Positions 6,529-16,012 are shown, counted from the first letter of the stretch. The stretch is 49,354 nt of DNA from Thermoleophilia bacterium (GCA_014859345.1 JACUUL010000009.1:1-49354); one strand, 5' to 3'. The notes: a model not told the origin generated them from the letters alone. Translations and numbers: made by a program.

Positions 6529-7959
6529 ATGCATTCAGTCCCCGCTAAAAAATCCAGACGCGCACTGGCCGTGATCGTCCTGGCGGCTGGCCTGGGCACC
6601 CGCATGAAATCGAAGATACCCAAGGTCTTGCACACCATATGCGGCAGACCGATGATCGAGTGGATAAACAGGACGGCGGCGGCCGTCTCTCCGGACAGGC
6701 TGCTTGTGGTCCTGGGTCCCGGCCTCGACGATGCTCACCAGTTCCTGCCTCAGAATGCCCAGGTGATCATCCAGGAAGAGCAGCTGGGTACGGGCGACGC
6801 CGTGCGCTCATGCCAGGACGCGCTCGCCGGTTTTGACGGCGATATAGTCATCATGTACGGCGACACGCCGCTGGTGACCGGAGAAGAGCTGGGGGAGCTG
6901 CTGGCAGTCCACACGCGTTCGAATCCAGCCTGTACGGTCATGACTGTGGAGATGGAGGATCCCGGCCATTACGGCCGCGTCTGCCGCGATGCCGACGGCC
7001 GCGTGACCAGGATCGTCGAACACCGGGACGCCACCGAAGAGGAAATGCGCATCTGCGAAGTTAACGCCGGCGTCTACGCCTTCGAGTCTGCTTCGCTGTG
7101 GGAAGCCCTGGCGGAGGTGGGCAGCGACAACGTCCAGGGAGAGGTATATCTCACGGACGTTATCGGGATTCTCTCGAACCGGAGCCTGGTGGTGCTCGTC
7201 CACAGGGTCGAAGACGCGAATGTCACTCTGGGGGTGAATTCCCGCCTCGACCTGGCGCGGGTTGAGGCGATCATGCGCCGGCGCATAATCGACCGCCATA
7301 TGATCGAAGGGGTGACGGTGCGAGACCCGGACAGCACGTACGTGGACGCAGATGTGAAGATTGGGAGCGACACGGTCCTGGAGCCCTTGACGAGGCTTGT
7401 GGGCAAGACTGTCGTGGGAGAGGATTGCCTCATCGGCCCGTCGACGACCCTGATCGACTCCGCGGTCGACGATGGGGCTACTGTTGTTTTTTCACACGCC
7501 GCGGGCGCTGAGATTGGCGCCGGCTGCAGCGTGGGGCCCTTCGCCAGCCTGAGGCCGGGGGCGCGGCTTGCGCCGGGCGCCAAGGCCGGAACCTTCGTGG
7601 AGATCAAGAACAGCCTCATCGGCGCCAAGGCCAAGGTGCCCCACTTAAGCTATGTGGGCGACGCCGAAGTTGGCGAAGGAACCAATATCGGCGCCGGCAA
7701 CATCACCGCTAATTACGACGGCGTCAGAAAGCACCGGACCGTCATCGGCAGGCGCGTTAACACGGGCGCGGCCACGACTTTTGTGGCCCCGGTAACTGTG
7801 GGGAATGATTCCATGACCGGGGCGGGTTCAGTGATCAACAACGATGTTCCGGAGGGGGCGCTGGGTATTGCCCGCAGCCGCCAGAGGAACATTGCTGATT
7901 ATGCCCGGAAAAAATTCAGACCCCGCCAGGACAGGGAGACAGGGAGGAGCGAGGAATGA
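6529..7959 (+). CDS. glmU: Bifunctional UDP-GlcNAc pyrophosphorylase / GlcN-1-P acetyltransferase
   Basis: Makes UDP-N-acetylglucosamine for peptidoglycan and other envelope polymers: the C-terminal domain acetylates glucosamine-1-phosphate and the N-terminal domain adds UMP. In the 476-aa product the nucleotidyltransferase signature LAAGLGTRMKSKIPKVLH is at 18-35, with YGDTPL further on. From ~265 the sequence becomes a left-handed beta-helix of hexapeptide repeats, ending with the acetyltransferase motifs HLSYVGDAEVG and ANYDG. Length is normal. No strong ribosome site precedes the ATG. The stop overlaps the prs start by 4 bp (ATGA), and the glmU-prs-rplY-pth order is an actinobacterial hallmark. 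Confidence 0.96.
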   Translation: MHSVPAKKSRRALAVIVLAAGLGTRMKSKIPKVLHTICGRPMIEWINRTAAAVSPDRLLVVLGPGLDDAHQFLPQNAQVIIQEEQLGTGDAVRSCQDALAGFDGDIVIMYGDTPLVTGEELGELLAVHTRSNPACTVMTVEMEDPGHYGRVCRDADGRVTRIVEHRDATEEEMRICEVNAGVYAFESASLWEALAEVGSDNVQGEVYLTDVIGILSNRSLVVLVHRVEDANVTLGVNSRLDLARVEAIMRRRIIDRHMIEGVTVRDPDSTYVDADVKIGSDTVLEPLTRLVGKTVVGEDCLIGPSTTLIDSAVDDGATVVFSHAAGAEIGAGCSVGPFASLRPGARLAPGAKAGTFVEIKNSLIGAKAKVPHLSYVGDAEVGEGTNIGAGNITANYDGVRKHRTVIGRRVNTGAATTFVAPVTVGNDSMTGAGSVINNDVPEGALGIARSRQRNIADYARKKFRPRQDRETGRSEE

Positions 7960-8951
7960 CGCCGAGCAGCATCCTGACCCAGTACAGCAAAAGGTTGATG
8001 GTCTTTTGCGGCCGCAGCATCCCCAGCCTGGGCAGCAGGATCGCCGAGCATCTGGAGATCAAGCTCGGGGACATCGAGGCGACCACGTTCAGCAACGGCG
8101 AGATCTATGTCAGGTACCGGGAGAACATACGCGGCAGCGACGTGTTCCTCATCCAGTCAACCAGCCCTCCAGTGAACGACAATCTCATGGAGCTGCTGGT
8201 CATGATCCAGGCCGCCAACCTTGCTTCCGCAAGGCGTATCACCGCGGTCATGCCGTGGCTGGGTTATTGCCGTCAGGACAAGAAGTCCGCCGGCCGGGAG
8301 CCCATCTCAGCCAAGCTGGTGGCCGACCTCCTGCAGGTGGCTGGCGCGGACCGGGTGCTGACCATGGACTTGCACTCCGGCCAGGTGCAGGGATTTTTCA
8401 ACATCCCCGTCGATCATATGACGGCGCTTTCCATCCTGGTGGGCCATTTCCGCCTCATGAGTCTGCCCCAGGAGGAGGTCGTAGTGGTGTCGCCGGATGT
8501 GGGAGGCGTGAAGCGGGCTAAAAAGTTTGCCGACAAGATGGGAGATCATGTCGATCTGGCCATTCTCACCAAGACCCGGCCCATACACAATGTCGCTGAG
8601 ATCATGCAGGTAATCGGCGATGTGCAAGACAAGACCTGCATCATGGTGGATGACATGATCGATACCGGCGGCACCATCGCCGCGGGCGCGGAAGCGCTCA
8701 TGGAAATGGGCGCCCGCGAGGTCTATGCCACCTGCACACACCCCGTGCTGTCAGGACCCGCGTATGAGCGGCTCCAGCAATCTCCGGTCAAGGAAGTCGT
8801 TGTCACAGACACGCTGCCCTTGAATCCCGATAAAAAGATAAGCAAAATAAAGGTTCTGTCGGTTGCCTCGACACTGGCGGATACGATTCAGAGTGTTTTC
8901 AGGGATGAGTCGGTGAGCAAGCTCTTCGAGGGCAACGACCAGCTTTTTTGA
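7956..8951 (+). CDS. prs: Ribose-phosphate pyrophosphokinase
   Basis: Forms PRPP from ribose-5-phosphate and ATP, feeding purine, pyrimidine, histidine, tryptophan and NAD synthesis. The 331-aa protein has the N-terminal SNGEIYVRY region, the DLHSGQVQGFF segment near 134-145 and the PRPP-binding loop MVDDMIDTGGTI near 228-239. Length is slightly above the usual 315 because of short terminal extensions. The start overlaps glmU by 4 bp and has AGGGAGGAGCGAGGA upstream. rplY follows after 12 bp. Confidence 0.96.
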   Translation: MTPSSILTQYSKRLMVFCGRSIPSLGSRIAEHLEIKLGDIEATTFSNGEIYVRYRENIRGSDVFLIQSTSPPVNDNLMELLVMIQAANLASARRITAVMPWLGYCRQDKKSAGREPISAKLVADLLQVAGADRVLTMDLHSGQVQGFFNIPVDHMTALSILVGHFRLMSLPQEEVVVVSPDVGGVKRAKKFADKMGDHVDLAILTKTRPIHNVAEIMQVIGDVQDKTCIMVDDMIDTGGTIAAGAEALMEMGAREVYATCTHPVLSGPAYERLQQSPVKEVVVTDTLPLNPDKKISKIKVLSVASTLADTIQSVFRDESVSKLFEGNDQLF

Positions 8952-8963
8952 TAAGGAGACTAA

Positions 8964-9635
8964 ATGAAGCAAGCCAATCTTACAGTCAGGGAGCGAAACA
9001 GTTTCGGCAGCCCTGAAGCCAGGCGAATGCGCCGGCAAGGCCAGATACCCGGCGTACTCTACGGCGGTGGCAACAGCGGCATCTCCCTGTCGGTCGATGA
9101 GAAGGCTCTCAGGCAGGCGCTGGGCCGCGGCCGGAGGACACAGATTCTCAATCTGAAGTTCGAAGGCCAGAAGGATAAATCCCAGCTTGCCATGCTCAAG
9201 GAATATCAGAGCGATCCCATTACCGGAGACCTGCTGCATCTGGATTTCATCGAAGTAAGGATGGACCGGCCGATCGATTCTTCGGTCTATGTGGAGCTGG
9301 TTGGACAGGCGGCCGGGACGCGTGACGGCGGCATCATGGACCACGCTCTCCGGGAAGTTCACATCCGCAGCCTGCCCAGGGATATACCGGAAGTCATCCA
9401 ATGCGGCGTGGAAGAGCTGAACATCGGCGATTCCGTCCGTGTCTCGGACCTGAAGGCTCCGCCGGGCGTGGAGATACTGGATGATCCAGAGACGCTGGTG
9501 GCGGCCGTCATGGCTCCGAAGCTCGCGATTGAAGAGGAAATCGTGGAAGAGGAAGTCGAGGCCGCCGCCGAAGAGGGCGAGGCCCCTGAGGCTGAGGAGA
9601 AGCCCGCCGAACCCGAGGGCGGCGAATCCGAATAG
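8964..9635 (+). CDS. rplY: 50S ribosomal protein L25 (Ctc form)
   Basis: Binds 5S rRNA in the large subunit. The 223-aa product is the long TL5/CTC type: an N-terminal 5S-binding L25 domain (to ~95, with RRQGQIPGVLYGGG at 24-37) followed by the beta-rich C-terminal domain to ~190, then a very acidic tail rich in Glu and Ala. The start has AAGGAG seven bases upstream. It is in the glmU-prs-rplY-pth cluster, followed by ~105 bp without a gene before pth. Confidence 0.95.
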   Translation: MKQANLTVRERNSFGSPEARRMRRQGQIPGVLYGGGNSGISLSVDEKALRQALGRGRRTQILNLKFEGQKDKSQLAMLKEYQSDPITGDLLHLDFIEVRMDRPIDSSVYVELVGQAAGTRDGGIMDHALREVHIRSLPRDIPEVIQCGVEELNIGDSVRVSDLKAPPGVEILDDPETLVAAVMAPKLAIEEEIVEEEVEAAAEEGEAPEAEEKPAEPEGGESE

Positions 9636-9740
9636 CCCAGAAATTTGAGGACGTGATATTAGTTCCGGCTTGCCTTGCCTGTTATCCCGGGGACAAGAGG
9701 CGGACGAGGTCCCGTCCCGGGGATCCATGAGGTAGCCCCG

Positions 9741-10418
9741 ATGTCTCTGTTCCGCAACCGCGAAGCTCGAGAAGACCTGACTCTCCTGGCAGGCCTGGGC
9801 AATCCCGGGGAAGAATACGCCCTTTCGCGCCACAATGCCGGCTTCATGGTAGCCAGTTTCTTCATGAGGCGCCACCGGATGGGCCGGACCCGCCGCCGCT
9901 ACGGAGGCCGCTGGTGTGAGGGAGTCCTGGAGGGACATCCGGTAGCGGTGTTGCTGCCCCAGACCTACATGAACCTGTCCGGTGAAGCGGTGGCTGAAGC
10001 TGCCCGCAAGAAGCATGTTCCCCCGGAGCGCATCATTGTCGTTCACGATGATCTGGATTTTCCCTTTGGCACGGTGCGCTGCCGCCTCGGAGGAGGCGCC
10101 GGGGGCCATAAGGGGCTGGAAAGCGTCACCGGGCGGCTGGGCACGCCCGCCTATAACCGGGTGCGGCTGGGCATCGGCAGGCCGGATGATCCCGCGGTGG
10201 ATCCTCGCGACTGGGTGCTATCGCCCTTCGAGGAGCCAAACGAAGCCGTCGAGTCGGTGCTGGCCCTTGCTTCCGACTGCGTGGAGACCATTATCACCGA
10301 TGGCATCGAAACTGCGATGAGCAGGTTCAACCGCCGCCAGGCCCCGGAGCCGCCTCGAAGCGGCCGGCAACCGGCCCAGGAACCTGCCTCCGGTTCCGAT
10401 GCCATTAACGAACTTTAA
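9741..10418 (+). CDS. pth: Peptidyl-tRNA hydrolase
   Basis: Releases tRNA from prematurely dropped peptidyl-tRNA. With the ATG at 9741 the product is 225 aa and opens MSLFRNREAREDLTLLAGLG. The family motifs GLGNPGEEYALSRHNAGF (catalytic His), NLSGEAV, HDDLDFPFG and GGGAGGHKG follow in order. A longer frame back to a TTG at 9675 adds 22 residues unlike the family and lacks a ribosome site. The C-terminus has a Pro/Arg-rich extension of ~35 residues. It lies between rplY and mfd as in other actinobacteria. Confidence 0.94.
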   Translation: MSLFRNREAREDLTLLAGLGNPGEEYALSRHNAGFMVASFFMRRHRMGRTRRRYGGRWCEGVLEGHPVAVLLPQTYMNLSGEAVAEAARKKHVPPERIIVVHDDLDFPFGTVRCRLGGGAGGHKGLESVTGRLGTPAYNRVRLGIGRPDDPAVDPRDWVLSPFEEPNEAVESVLALASDCVETIITDGIETAMSRFNRRQAPEPPRSGRQPAQEPASGSDAINEL

Positions 10419-10506
10419 ATTTCCGCCCGTAAACTTCCGGTTTGGCGATCAAAAAACCTACACTCTTATAGGGGAGATGTAAGCAACCCGGGGCCGGAAC
10501 CTCACT

Positions 10507-13500
10507 TTGTATTCCTCATTCATAAAGAGCAGCGAACCGTTTAAAAAACTTCTGGATGCGCTGGCCCTGGGGCCCGCGCGCGTTTATGCCCCTACTTTTT
10601 TCCAGGGATATCTGCTGGCCGCCCTGCGCGAGGAGGCCTGGCCGGGAAAGCCGCTCGTCGTAGCCGCGCCCGGCGCCGCCGACGCGGACAGGCTGGCGGC
10701 TGATATCAATGCTTTTTCCGGCGGTCCGGCAGGCGCTCCGCCTGTCAGGCTGCTGCCCGCGCGCGGAGCCCTTATCGGTAGCGCCGCCATTCCCTCAGCA
10801 ACCGTGGCAGGGCTCAGGCACGCCGCCCTGTCACTGCTCAAATCGGAAAGTCCGGGGGTGGTGGTGGCGGACGTGGCGGCCCTCCTCGAGCGGGCGCTGC
10901 TGCCGGATCTCTGGCCGGACCCGCTGGCGCTCGATACTGGCGGGCGTGGGGGGAAGCAGGGATTTGACGCCGTTATCGCGATGATCGCCGCGCTGGGCTA
11001 CGAGCGGGTGCCCCAGGTTGAAGACCCCGGACAGTTCGCTGTCAGGGGAGGGATCATCGATGTGTTTCCTTCCACGGACAGGTCGCCGGTCCGGCTGGAA
11101 TACTGGGGCGACGAGCTCGAGTCGATCCGCAGGTTCTCGCCCTTTACCCAGCGCTCCCATGCCTCGGAGCAGCAGGTGTTGATTTTCACGGCCGGTGAGC
11201 CGGACGAAGCCGCCCTGGGGGCGTTATCGGCCGGGGCATCGGGGCGGCAGGCAGCCGCGGCAGGAAAAGCGGCGACCGCGGGCGCGGCACCCACCGGCCG
11301 GCCGCGGGCCGTGGTGTCCGGGCGCCCCGTCTGCCTCGTTGACCCGCTGCAGGCCGGCGAGGTAGTCGCCTCGTTGTGGGAGGACGCCGTCGAGGCGAAC
11401 GGTGAAGCGGATGCCGGCCGCTACTACTTCAAGCCGGAAGACCTAACGGCGCGGCTAGAATCAGGCACCGCCGCCATCCTGGAAAGCCTGCCCGGCGGGC
11501 AACCCCATGTTTTCACCGCATCGGGTTTCAAATCAGCCTCCCGCAAGCCTGTCGACGCGGGCTCCAGGCTCAGGCGCATGGCCGGGGAGGGCCTGCGGGT
11601 GTTTGTACATTTTTCTTCGGAGGGAGCCGCCCGCCGCGCCGAGCACAGCATGGAAGGAAAGGCTGAATACCTGGCGCCCGGCCAGACCCCGCCTGAAAAG
11701 CCCGGAGCCTGGCTGGTGGCGGCTCCGCCGCCGGAGGGCTTCATCAGCAAGGAACTGCGCCTCGCTGTTTTTCCGGACCGTTCCCTTCTGAGACCCGGCA
11801 GGTCGTCCCGCAGCCAGAGCCTCGCGTTTGCCGGCCGCGCCATCATGAGTTTCCGGGACTTGACTCCTGGAGATTATGTGGTACATGAGGATCACGGCAT
11901 AGGAATCTTTGAGTCGGTTCAGACCAAGACAGTGGCCGGCGTCAACCGTGATTATCTGCACCTGAGATTCAGGGGCGAGGACCGGCTCTTCGTCCCGCAT
12001 GACCAGATTGACAAGGTCTCCCGTTATGTAGGCGCCTTTGCGGGGGCGCCGCCGCTCAACAAACTGGGCGGCCGCGCCTGGGCCCAGGCCCGCGCCCGCG
12101 CCCGCGGCGCCGCCCGGGAGATGGCCGGCGAACTGCTGCAGCTATACGCGGTGCGGCAGAGCCTCCCCGGTCACGCTTTCGGCCCGGATGATCAGTGGCA
12201 GATGGAGCTGGAGGCCGCTTTCCCCTACATCGAGACTCCCGACCAGGTGGCGGCCATCGAGGACGTCAAGGACGACATGGAGTCTCCACATCCCATGGAC
12301 CGCCTCATCTGCGGCGATGTGGGCTACGGCAAAACCGAGGTGGCGCTCAGATCTGCCTTCAAGGCAGTCGCGCAGGGCAAGCAGGTGCTGATGCTCGTGC
12401 CAACCACAATCCTGGCCATGCAGCATTACCAGACCTTCAGCACCCGGTACGAGAAGTATCCGGTCGTGGTGGAGATGATATCCCGGTTCCGCACCCCGGC
12501 CGAAAGCCGCCGCCTGGCGGCCGGCTTCAGGGATGGAAAGATCGACATGCTGATCGGCACGCACCGGCTGCTTTCCGCCGACATAATTCCCGGGGACCTT
12601 GGCCTGGTCATCCTTGATGAGGAGCAGCGTTTCGGGGTGGCCCAGAAGGAGGCCCTGCGGCAGCTTAAGCTGAAGGTTGACGTGCTGAGCCTCTCGGCCA
12701 CTCCCATCCCCCGCACGCTGCAGATGTCGCTCTCCGGCATCAGGGACATCTCGGTCATGGAGACTCCCCCGGCGGGCCGCTATCCCATCCGCACCTTCGT
12801 GGGAGAATATGATGACGAGGCGGTAAGGCAGGCGGTGATGCGGGAGAGGGAACGAGGCGGCCAGGTGTTCTTCCTCCACAACCGCGTCGAGACCATTGAA
12901 GAGAAGGCGGACGAGCTCAGGCGTTTGCTGCCGGATGCCAGATTCGTGGTGGCTCACGGCCAGATGCCCGAGCGCCGGCTGGAATCGGTCATGGCCGAGT
13001 TCCTTCGGGAGGAAGCCGACGTCCTGGTTTGCACCTCCATCATCGAGAGCGGCCTGGACATTCCCACCGCAAATACGCTGATCGTGGACCGGGCCGATGC
13101 CCTGGGCCTGGCCCAGCTGTATCAGATCCGGGGGCGCATCGGACGCTCCGACGTGGTGGCCCATGCCTACCTGTTCTATCCGCCATACGCTGAGCTGACG
13201 CATGAGGCGCGGGCGCGGCTTTCGACCCTGAGCGACTACTCGGAACTGGGTTCGGGTTTCAGGATTGCCATGCGGGACCTGGAGATACGCGGCGCCGGCA
13301 ACCTTCTGGGTGATGAGCAATCCGGCCATGTGGCGGCGGTAGGCTTCGACATGTACTGCGACCTGCTGCGGCAGGCGGTGGCCGAGCTCAAGAACCAGCC
13401 GGTGGATGAGTTCAGGCTGGCCCGACTTGATGTCGACACCAACGCTTACATCCCGGCCGGTTACATCCCGCTGGAGAAAGCCCGAATCGATGTGCATCAC

Positions 13501-13863
13501 CGCATCGCCGCCGCCCGCGACGAGTCGTCCCTGGGCGAGATCCGCGCCGAGCTGGCCGACCGCTCCGGTCCGATGCCTGAGGTTGTCGGCAATCTGCTCG
13601 ACATGCAGGAGATCAGGCTGCGCGCCGGGGTTATCGGCGCCGCCGGCATCTCATTCAGGAACGGGCGTTTGGCGCTCTCAGGCATAATACTCGGACCTGA
13701 ACAGAGAGAAGCATTGGAGGCGAGCGGAGCGCGCTTCGCCTATTATCCGCAGAGGCGCCTGCTGGCTCTTTGGCCGGAGGATCCGGAAGCCGGCCTTATT
13801 GTTGTCAAGAGTGTGCTGGATGTTATAATTGGTAGTCTTTTGACACCGGCAGCTAACCTTTAG
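10507..13863 (+). CDS. mfd: Transcription-repair coupling factor
   Basis: DNA translocase that removes RNA polymerase stalled at lesions and recruits UvrA. The 1118-aa product has the full architecture: a UvrB-like N-terminal module (to ~350), the CarD-like RNA polymerase interaction domain near 450-545 (PGDYVVHEDHGIGIFE), then a RecG-like helicase with Walker A GDVGYGKTE at ~603-611, DEEQ at ~704 and QIRGRIGRS in motif VI, and the C-terminal TRCF domain. An Ala/Gly-rich insert lies around 240-265. The only in-frame start after the upstream stop at 10480 is TTG at 10507, with no strong ribosome site. The end of the gene carries an internal promoter for the foldase genes. Confidence 0.95.
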   Translation: MYSSFIKSSEPFKKLLDALALGPARVYAPTFFQGYLLAALREEAWPGKPLVVAAPGAADADRLAADINAFSGGPAGAPPVRLLPARGALIGSAAIPSATVAGLRHAALSLLKSESPGVVVADVAALLERALLPDLWPDPLALDTGGRGGKQGFDAVIAMIAALGYERVPQVEDPGQFAVRGGIIDVFPSTDRSPVRLEYWGDELESIRRFSPFTQRSHASEQQVLIFTAGEPDEAALGALSAGASGRQAAAAGKAATAGAAPTGRPRAVVSGRPVCLVDPLQAGEVVASLWEDAVEANGEADAGRYYFKPEDLTARLESGTAAILESLPGGQPHVFTASGFKSASRKPVDAGSRLRRMAGEGLRVFVHFSSEGAARRAEHSMEGKAEYLAPGQTPPEKPGAWLVAAPPPEGFISKELRLAVFPDRSLLRPGRSSRSQSLAFAGRAIMSFRDLTPGDYVVHEDHGIGIFESVQTKTVAGVNRDYLHLRFRGEDRLFVPHDQIDKVSRYVGAFAGAPPLNKLGGRAWAQARARARGAAREMAGELLQLYAVRQSLPGHAFGPDDQWQMELEAAFPYIETPDQVAAIEDVKDDMESPHPMDRLICGDVGYGKTEVALRSAFKAVAQGKQVLMLVPTTILAMQHYQTFSTRYEKYPVVVEMISRFRTPAESRRLAAGFRDGKIDMLIGTHRLLSADIIPGDLGLVILDEEQRFGVAQKEALRQLKLKVDVLSLSATPIPRTLQMSLSGIRDISVMETPPAGRYPIRTFVGEYDDEAVRQAVMRERERGGQVFFLHNRVETIEEKADELRRLLPDARFVVAHGQMPERRLESVMAEFLREEADVLVCTSIIESGLDIPTANTLIVDRADALGLAQLYQIRGRIGRSDVVAHAYLFYPPYAELTHEARARLSTLSDYSELGSGFRIAMRDLEIRGAGNLLGDEQSGHVAAVGFDMYCDLLRQAVAELKNQPVDEFRLARLDVDTNAYIPAGYIPLEKARIDVHHRIAAARDESSLGEIRAELADRSGPMPEVVGNLLDMQEIRLRAGVIGAAGISFRNGRLALSGIILGPEQREALEASGARFAYYPQRRLLALWPEDPEAGLIVVKSVLDVIIGSLLTPAANL
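13802..13829 (+). promoter_or_regulatory. Promoter inside the 3' end of mfd, driving the foldase genes
   Basis: -35 TTGTCA (13802-13807) and a perfect -10 TATAAT (13824-13829) with a 16-bp spacer lie within the last 62 bp of mfd, ~57 bp before the first foldase start. It would uncouple the two lipoprotein foldases from mfd transcription. Confidence 0.65.
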
Positions 13864-13885
13864 CCAAATCCATAGGAGTTCATGA

Positions 13886-14938
13886 ATGATAGGAAAATTA
13901 CTAATTTTGTTATTGGCGGCGGGCGTCGCCGCCGGCCTGCTGGCCGGCTGTGGCGGGCTCCCGCGCAGCGCTGTGGCCGAAGTGAACGGCAAGGTCATTA
14001 CCCGCAACGACCTGGACCGCGCCATGGAGGAGCTGGAACTCCAGTTCGGAGGCCAGGGCCTGCCCGAGAAGGGCACGGACGAGTACCGGGAAGTGGAGAA
14101 GATGCAGGTGGAACAGCTGATCAACATGCAGATCATCTCCTTTGAAGCCGAAGAAATGGGCATTATGGTTTCGGAAGCAGAGATAAATCAACAGCTTGAT
14201 CTGATCAAGGACCAGTTCGGCGGCGAGGAAGCATTCCGGAGCGCGCTGGAAAGCCAGAACTTCACTGAAGACCGGTTGAAGGATCAGATACGGACCGGAC
14301 TTTTGCAACAGCGGGTGTTTGAAAACATCACCGCGGAAATCGAGGTCACAGATGAGGAGGTTCTGGAATATTACGACCAGAACCAGGCGCTCTTCACCAA
14401 GCCCGAGACCCGCAAGGTCAGGCATATCCTGGTCGGGGACGAGGCGGCGGCCAACCAGGTCATAGCCCGCCTGAACGCCGGTGAAGACTTCGCGGCGGTG
14501 GCGGCGGAGGTCTCCACGGATCCCGGCAGCAAGGACCAGGGCGGCGACCTGGGCGAGGTGGCCACCCAGAACAGCGGCCTTGTGCCGGAGTTCGAAGAGG
14601 CCATGGGCCAGCTGGCGGCCGGGCAGACCTCGGGGCCGGTGCAGAGCTCGTTCGGATTTCATGTCATCCAGGTGACCGAGATCATCCCCGCCGGCATACC
14701 GCAGTTTGAAGAAGCCCGGGAGGATGTCGAGACATTCCTGCGGCAGACCCGCCAGTCAGAAGTGGCTGAAGAATGGCTCGAGGAAGCCCGCAGCCGCTAC
14801 GATATAGTGTACGCGGAGGGTTACGGTCCCGAGGAACCCGCCTCAACAGAGACGGCGCCTCCTGACGACCTGATCGTGCCTCCCGAGAACCAGGGGGCTG
14901 AGCCCCTACCGGAGCCTGCTGCGCCGCAGCAGCCATAA
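13886..14938 (+). CDS. Lipoprotein SurA/PrsA-type peptidyl-prolyl isomerase (copy 1)
   Basis: A 350-aa extracytoplasmic foldase. The signal sequence ends in LLAGC, a lipobox with the lipid-modified Cys at residue 22. Residues ~30-165 form the SurA-N-like helical chaperone region, opening VAEVNGKVITRNDLDRAM. Residues ~170-270 are a PpiC parvulin domain (KVRHILVGDE ... GGDLGEV ... FGFHVIQV). The C-terminus is a Pro/Glu-rich tail. The start has AGGAG at 13873-13877. It is followed 36 bp later by a paralogue whose parvulin-coding DNA is nearly identical. Likely clients are secreted proteins such as the cytochromes and propellers further on, though that is inference. Confidence 0.9.
   Translation: MIGKLLILLLAAGVAAGLLAGCGGLPRSAVAEVNGKVITRNDLDRAMEELELQFGGQGLPEKGTDEYREVEKMQVEQLINMQIISFEAEEMGIMVSEAEINQQLDLIKDQFGGEEAFRSALESQNFTEDRLKDQIRTGLLQQRVFENITAEIEVTDEEVLEYYDQNQALFTKPETRKVRHILVGDEAAANQVIARLNAGEDFAAVAAEVSTDPGSKDQGGDLGEVATQNSGLVPEFEEAMGQLAAGQTSGPVQSSFGFHVIQVTEIIPAGIPQFEEAREDVETFLRQTRQSEVAEEWLEEARSRYDIVYAEGYGPEEPASTETAPPDDLIVPPENQGAEPLPEPAAPQQP
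14376..14695 (+). repeat. 320-bp near-identical repeat, copy 1 (parvulin-coding)
   Basis: By eye only about three mismatches separate these 320 bp from 15468-15787, at a constant offset of 1092 bp. The rest of the two genes is clearly diverged, which points to recent gene conversion of the parvulin domain. Confidence 0.9.
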
Positions 14939-14974
14939 ACCTCAGCAGATTCAAACTATAAGGATGGTCATGAA

Positions 14975-16012
14975 ATGAAAGCATGGTTCGCTGCTGCTAT
15001 TCCGATCGCGCTCTTGGTGCTGATCGTGGCGCTTGTTGCCGGATGTGGCGCCAGCATGGTCGCGGAAGTAAACGGCAAGGAGATCACGACAGCGGACCTG
15101 GAATCCGCGATGAAAGAGGCCCAGTCCTCCTTCCAAAATCTTGGGGAGTTGCCGGAGAAGGGCACGGACGAGTACCGGGAGATCGAGAAAAATGTCCTGG
15201 AGCGCCTGGTGATCGAGGAGATACTCTGGTTCGAGGCGGAGAAGCTGGGCATTACTGTCTCCACCGAGGAAGTCACCGAACAGGTCGAGCGGATAAACGA
15301 GCAGGTGGGAGGCCGGGATCAGCTGGATTCGTTGCTGGCTGAACAGAATATGAGCCTGAGAGAATTCCAGGAACAGCAGCGTAAAAGCCTGCTCTTTCAG
15401 AGGCTGTTCCCGGAGGTGACCAGGGATGCCGAACCGGTCACCGACGAACAGGCACTCGAGTATTACAACCAGAACCAGGCGCTCTTCACCAAGCCCGAGA
15501 CCCGCAAGGTCAGGCATATCGTGGTCGGGGACGAGGCGGCGGCCAACCAGGTAATAGCCCGCCTGAACGCCGGTGAAGACTTCGCGGCGGTGGCGGCGGA
15601 GGTCTCCACGGATCCCGGCAGCAAGGACCAGGGCGGCGACCTGGGCGAGGTGGCCACCCAGAACAGCGGCCTTGTGCCGGAGTTCGAAGAGGCCATGGGC
15701 CAGCTGGCGGCCGGGCAGACCTCGGGGCCGGTGCAGAGCTCGTTCGGATTTCATGTCATCCAGGTGACGGAGATCATCCCCGCCGGCCTGCAGAGCTTTG
15801 AACAAGTCAGGGAGGAGCTCGTACAGGGGCTCTTCATGGAGAACCAGCGGGAATCTTTTGACGCCTGGCTTGCGGAGGTCAAGGGCGCCTACACGATCAA
15901 TTACGCGCCCGGATACGAGCCGGACACCCCGCAGGCGGGAGCAGGCGAGCAGCCGGAAGAAGCCGGAGCGCCCGGCAACGGACAGCCCCAAGCGCAGCCG
16001 GCGGCTCCGTAA
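14975..16012 (+). CDS. Lipoprotein SurA/PrsA-type peptidyl-prolyl isomerase (copy 2)
   Basis: A 345-aa paralogue of the preceding gene with the same plan: hydrophobic signal ending LVAGC (lipid Cys at ~24), helical SurA-N-like region (VAEVNGKEITTADLESAM), PpiC parvulin domain and an Ala/Pro/Gln-rich tail. The parvulin half is almost the same protein as in copy 1 (KVRHIVVGDE in place of KVRHILVGDE), while the N-terminal chaperone region and tail differ widely. So the two probably share catalytic chemistry but may bind different clients. A strong terminator follows 28 bp after the stop, closing the two-gene unit. Confidence 0.9.
   Translation: MKAWFAAAIPIALLVLIVALVAGCGASMVAEVNGKEITTADLESAMKEAQSSFQNLGELPEKGTDEYREIEKNVLERLVIEEILWFEAEKLGITVSTEEVTEQVERINEQVGGRDQLDSLLAEQNMSLREFQEQQRKSLLFQRLFPEVTRDAEPVTDEQALEYYNQNQALFTKPETRKVRHIVVGDEAAANQVIARLNAGEDFAAVAAEVSTDPGSKDQGGDLGEVATQNSGLVPEFEEAMGQLAAGQTSGPVQSSFGFHVIQVTEIIPAGLQSFEQVREELVQGLFMENQRESFDAWLAEVKGAYTINYAPGYEPDTPQAGAGEQPEEAGAPGNGQPQAQPAAP
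15468..15787 (+). repeat. 320-bp near-identical repeat, copy 2 (parvulin-coding)
   Basis: Second copy of the segment at 14376-14695; see that entry. Differences seen include C/G at the codon giving Leu versus Val after KVRHI and two silent-type changes. Confidence 0.9.

Noticed and set aside
9675-9740. Upstream TTG start for pth
   Set aside because: The added 22 residues do not match the family and no ribosome site precedes it.
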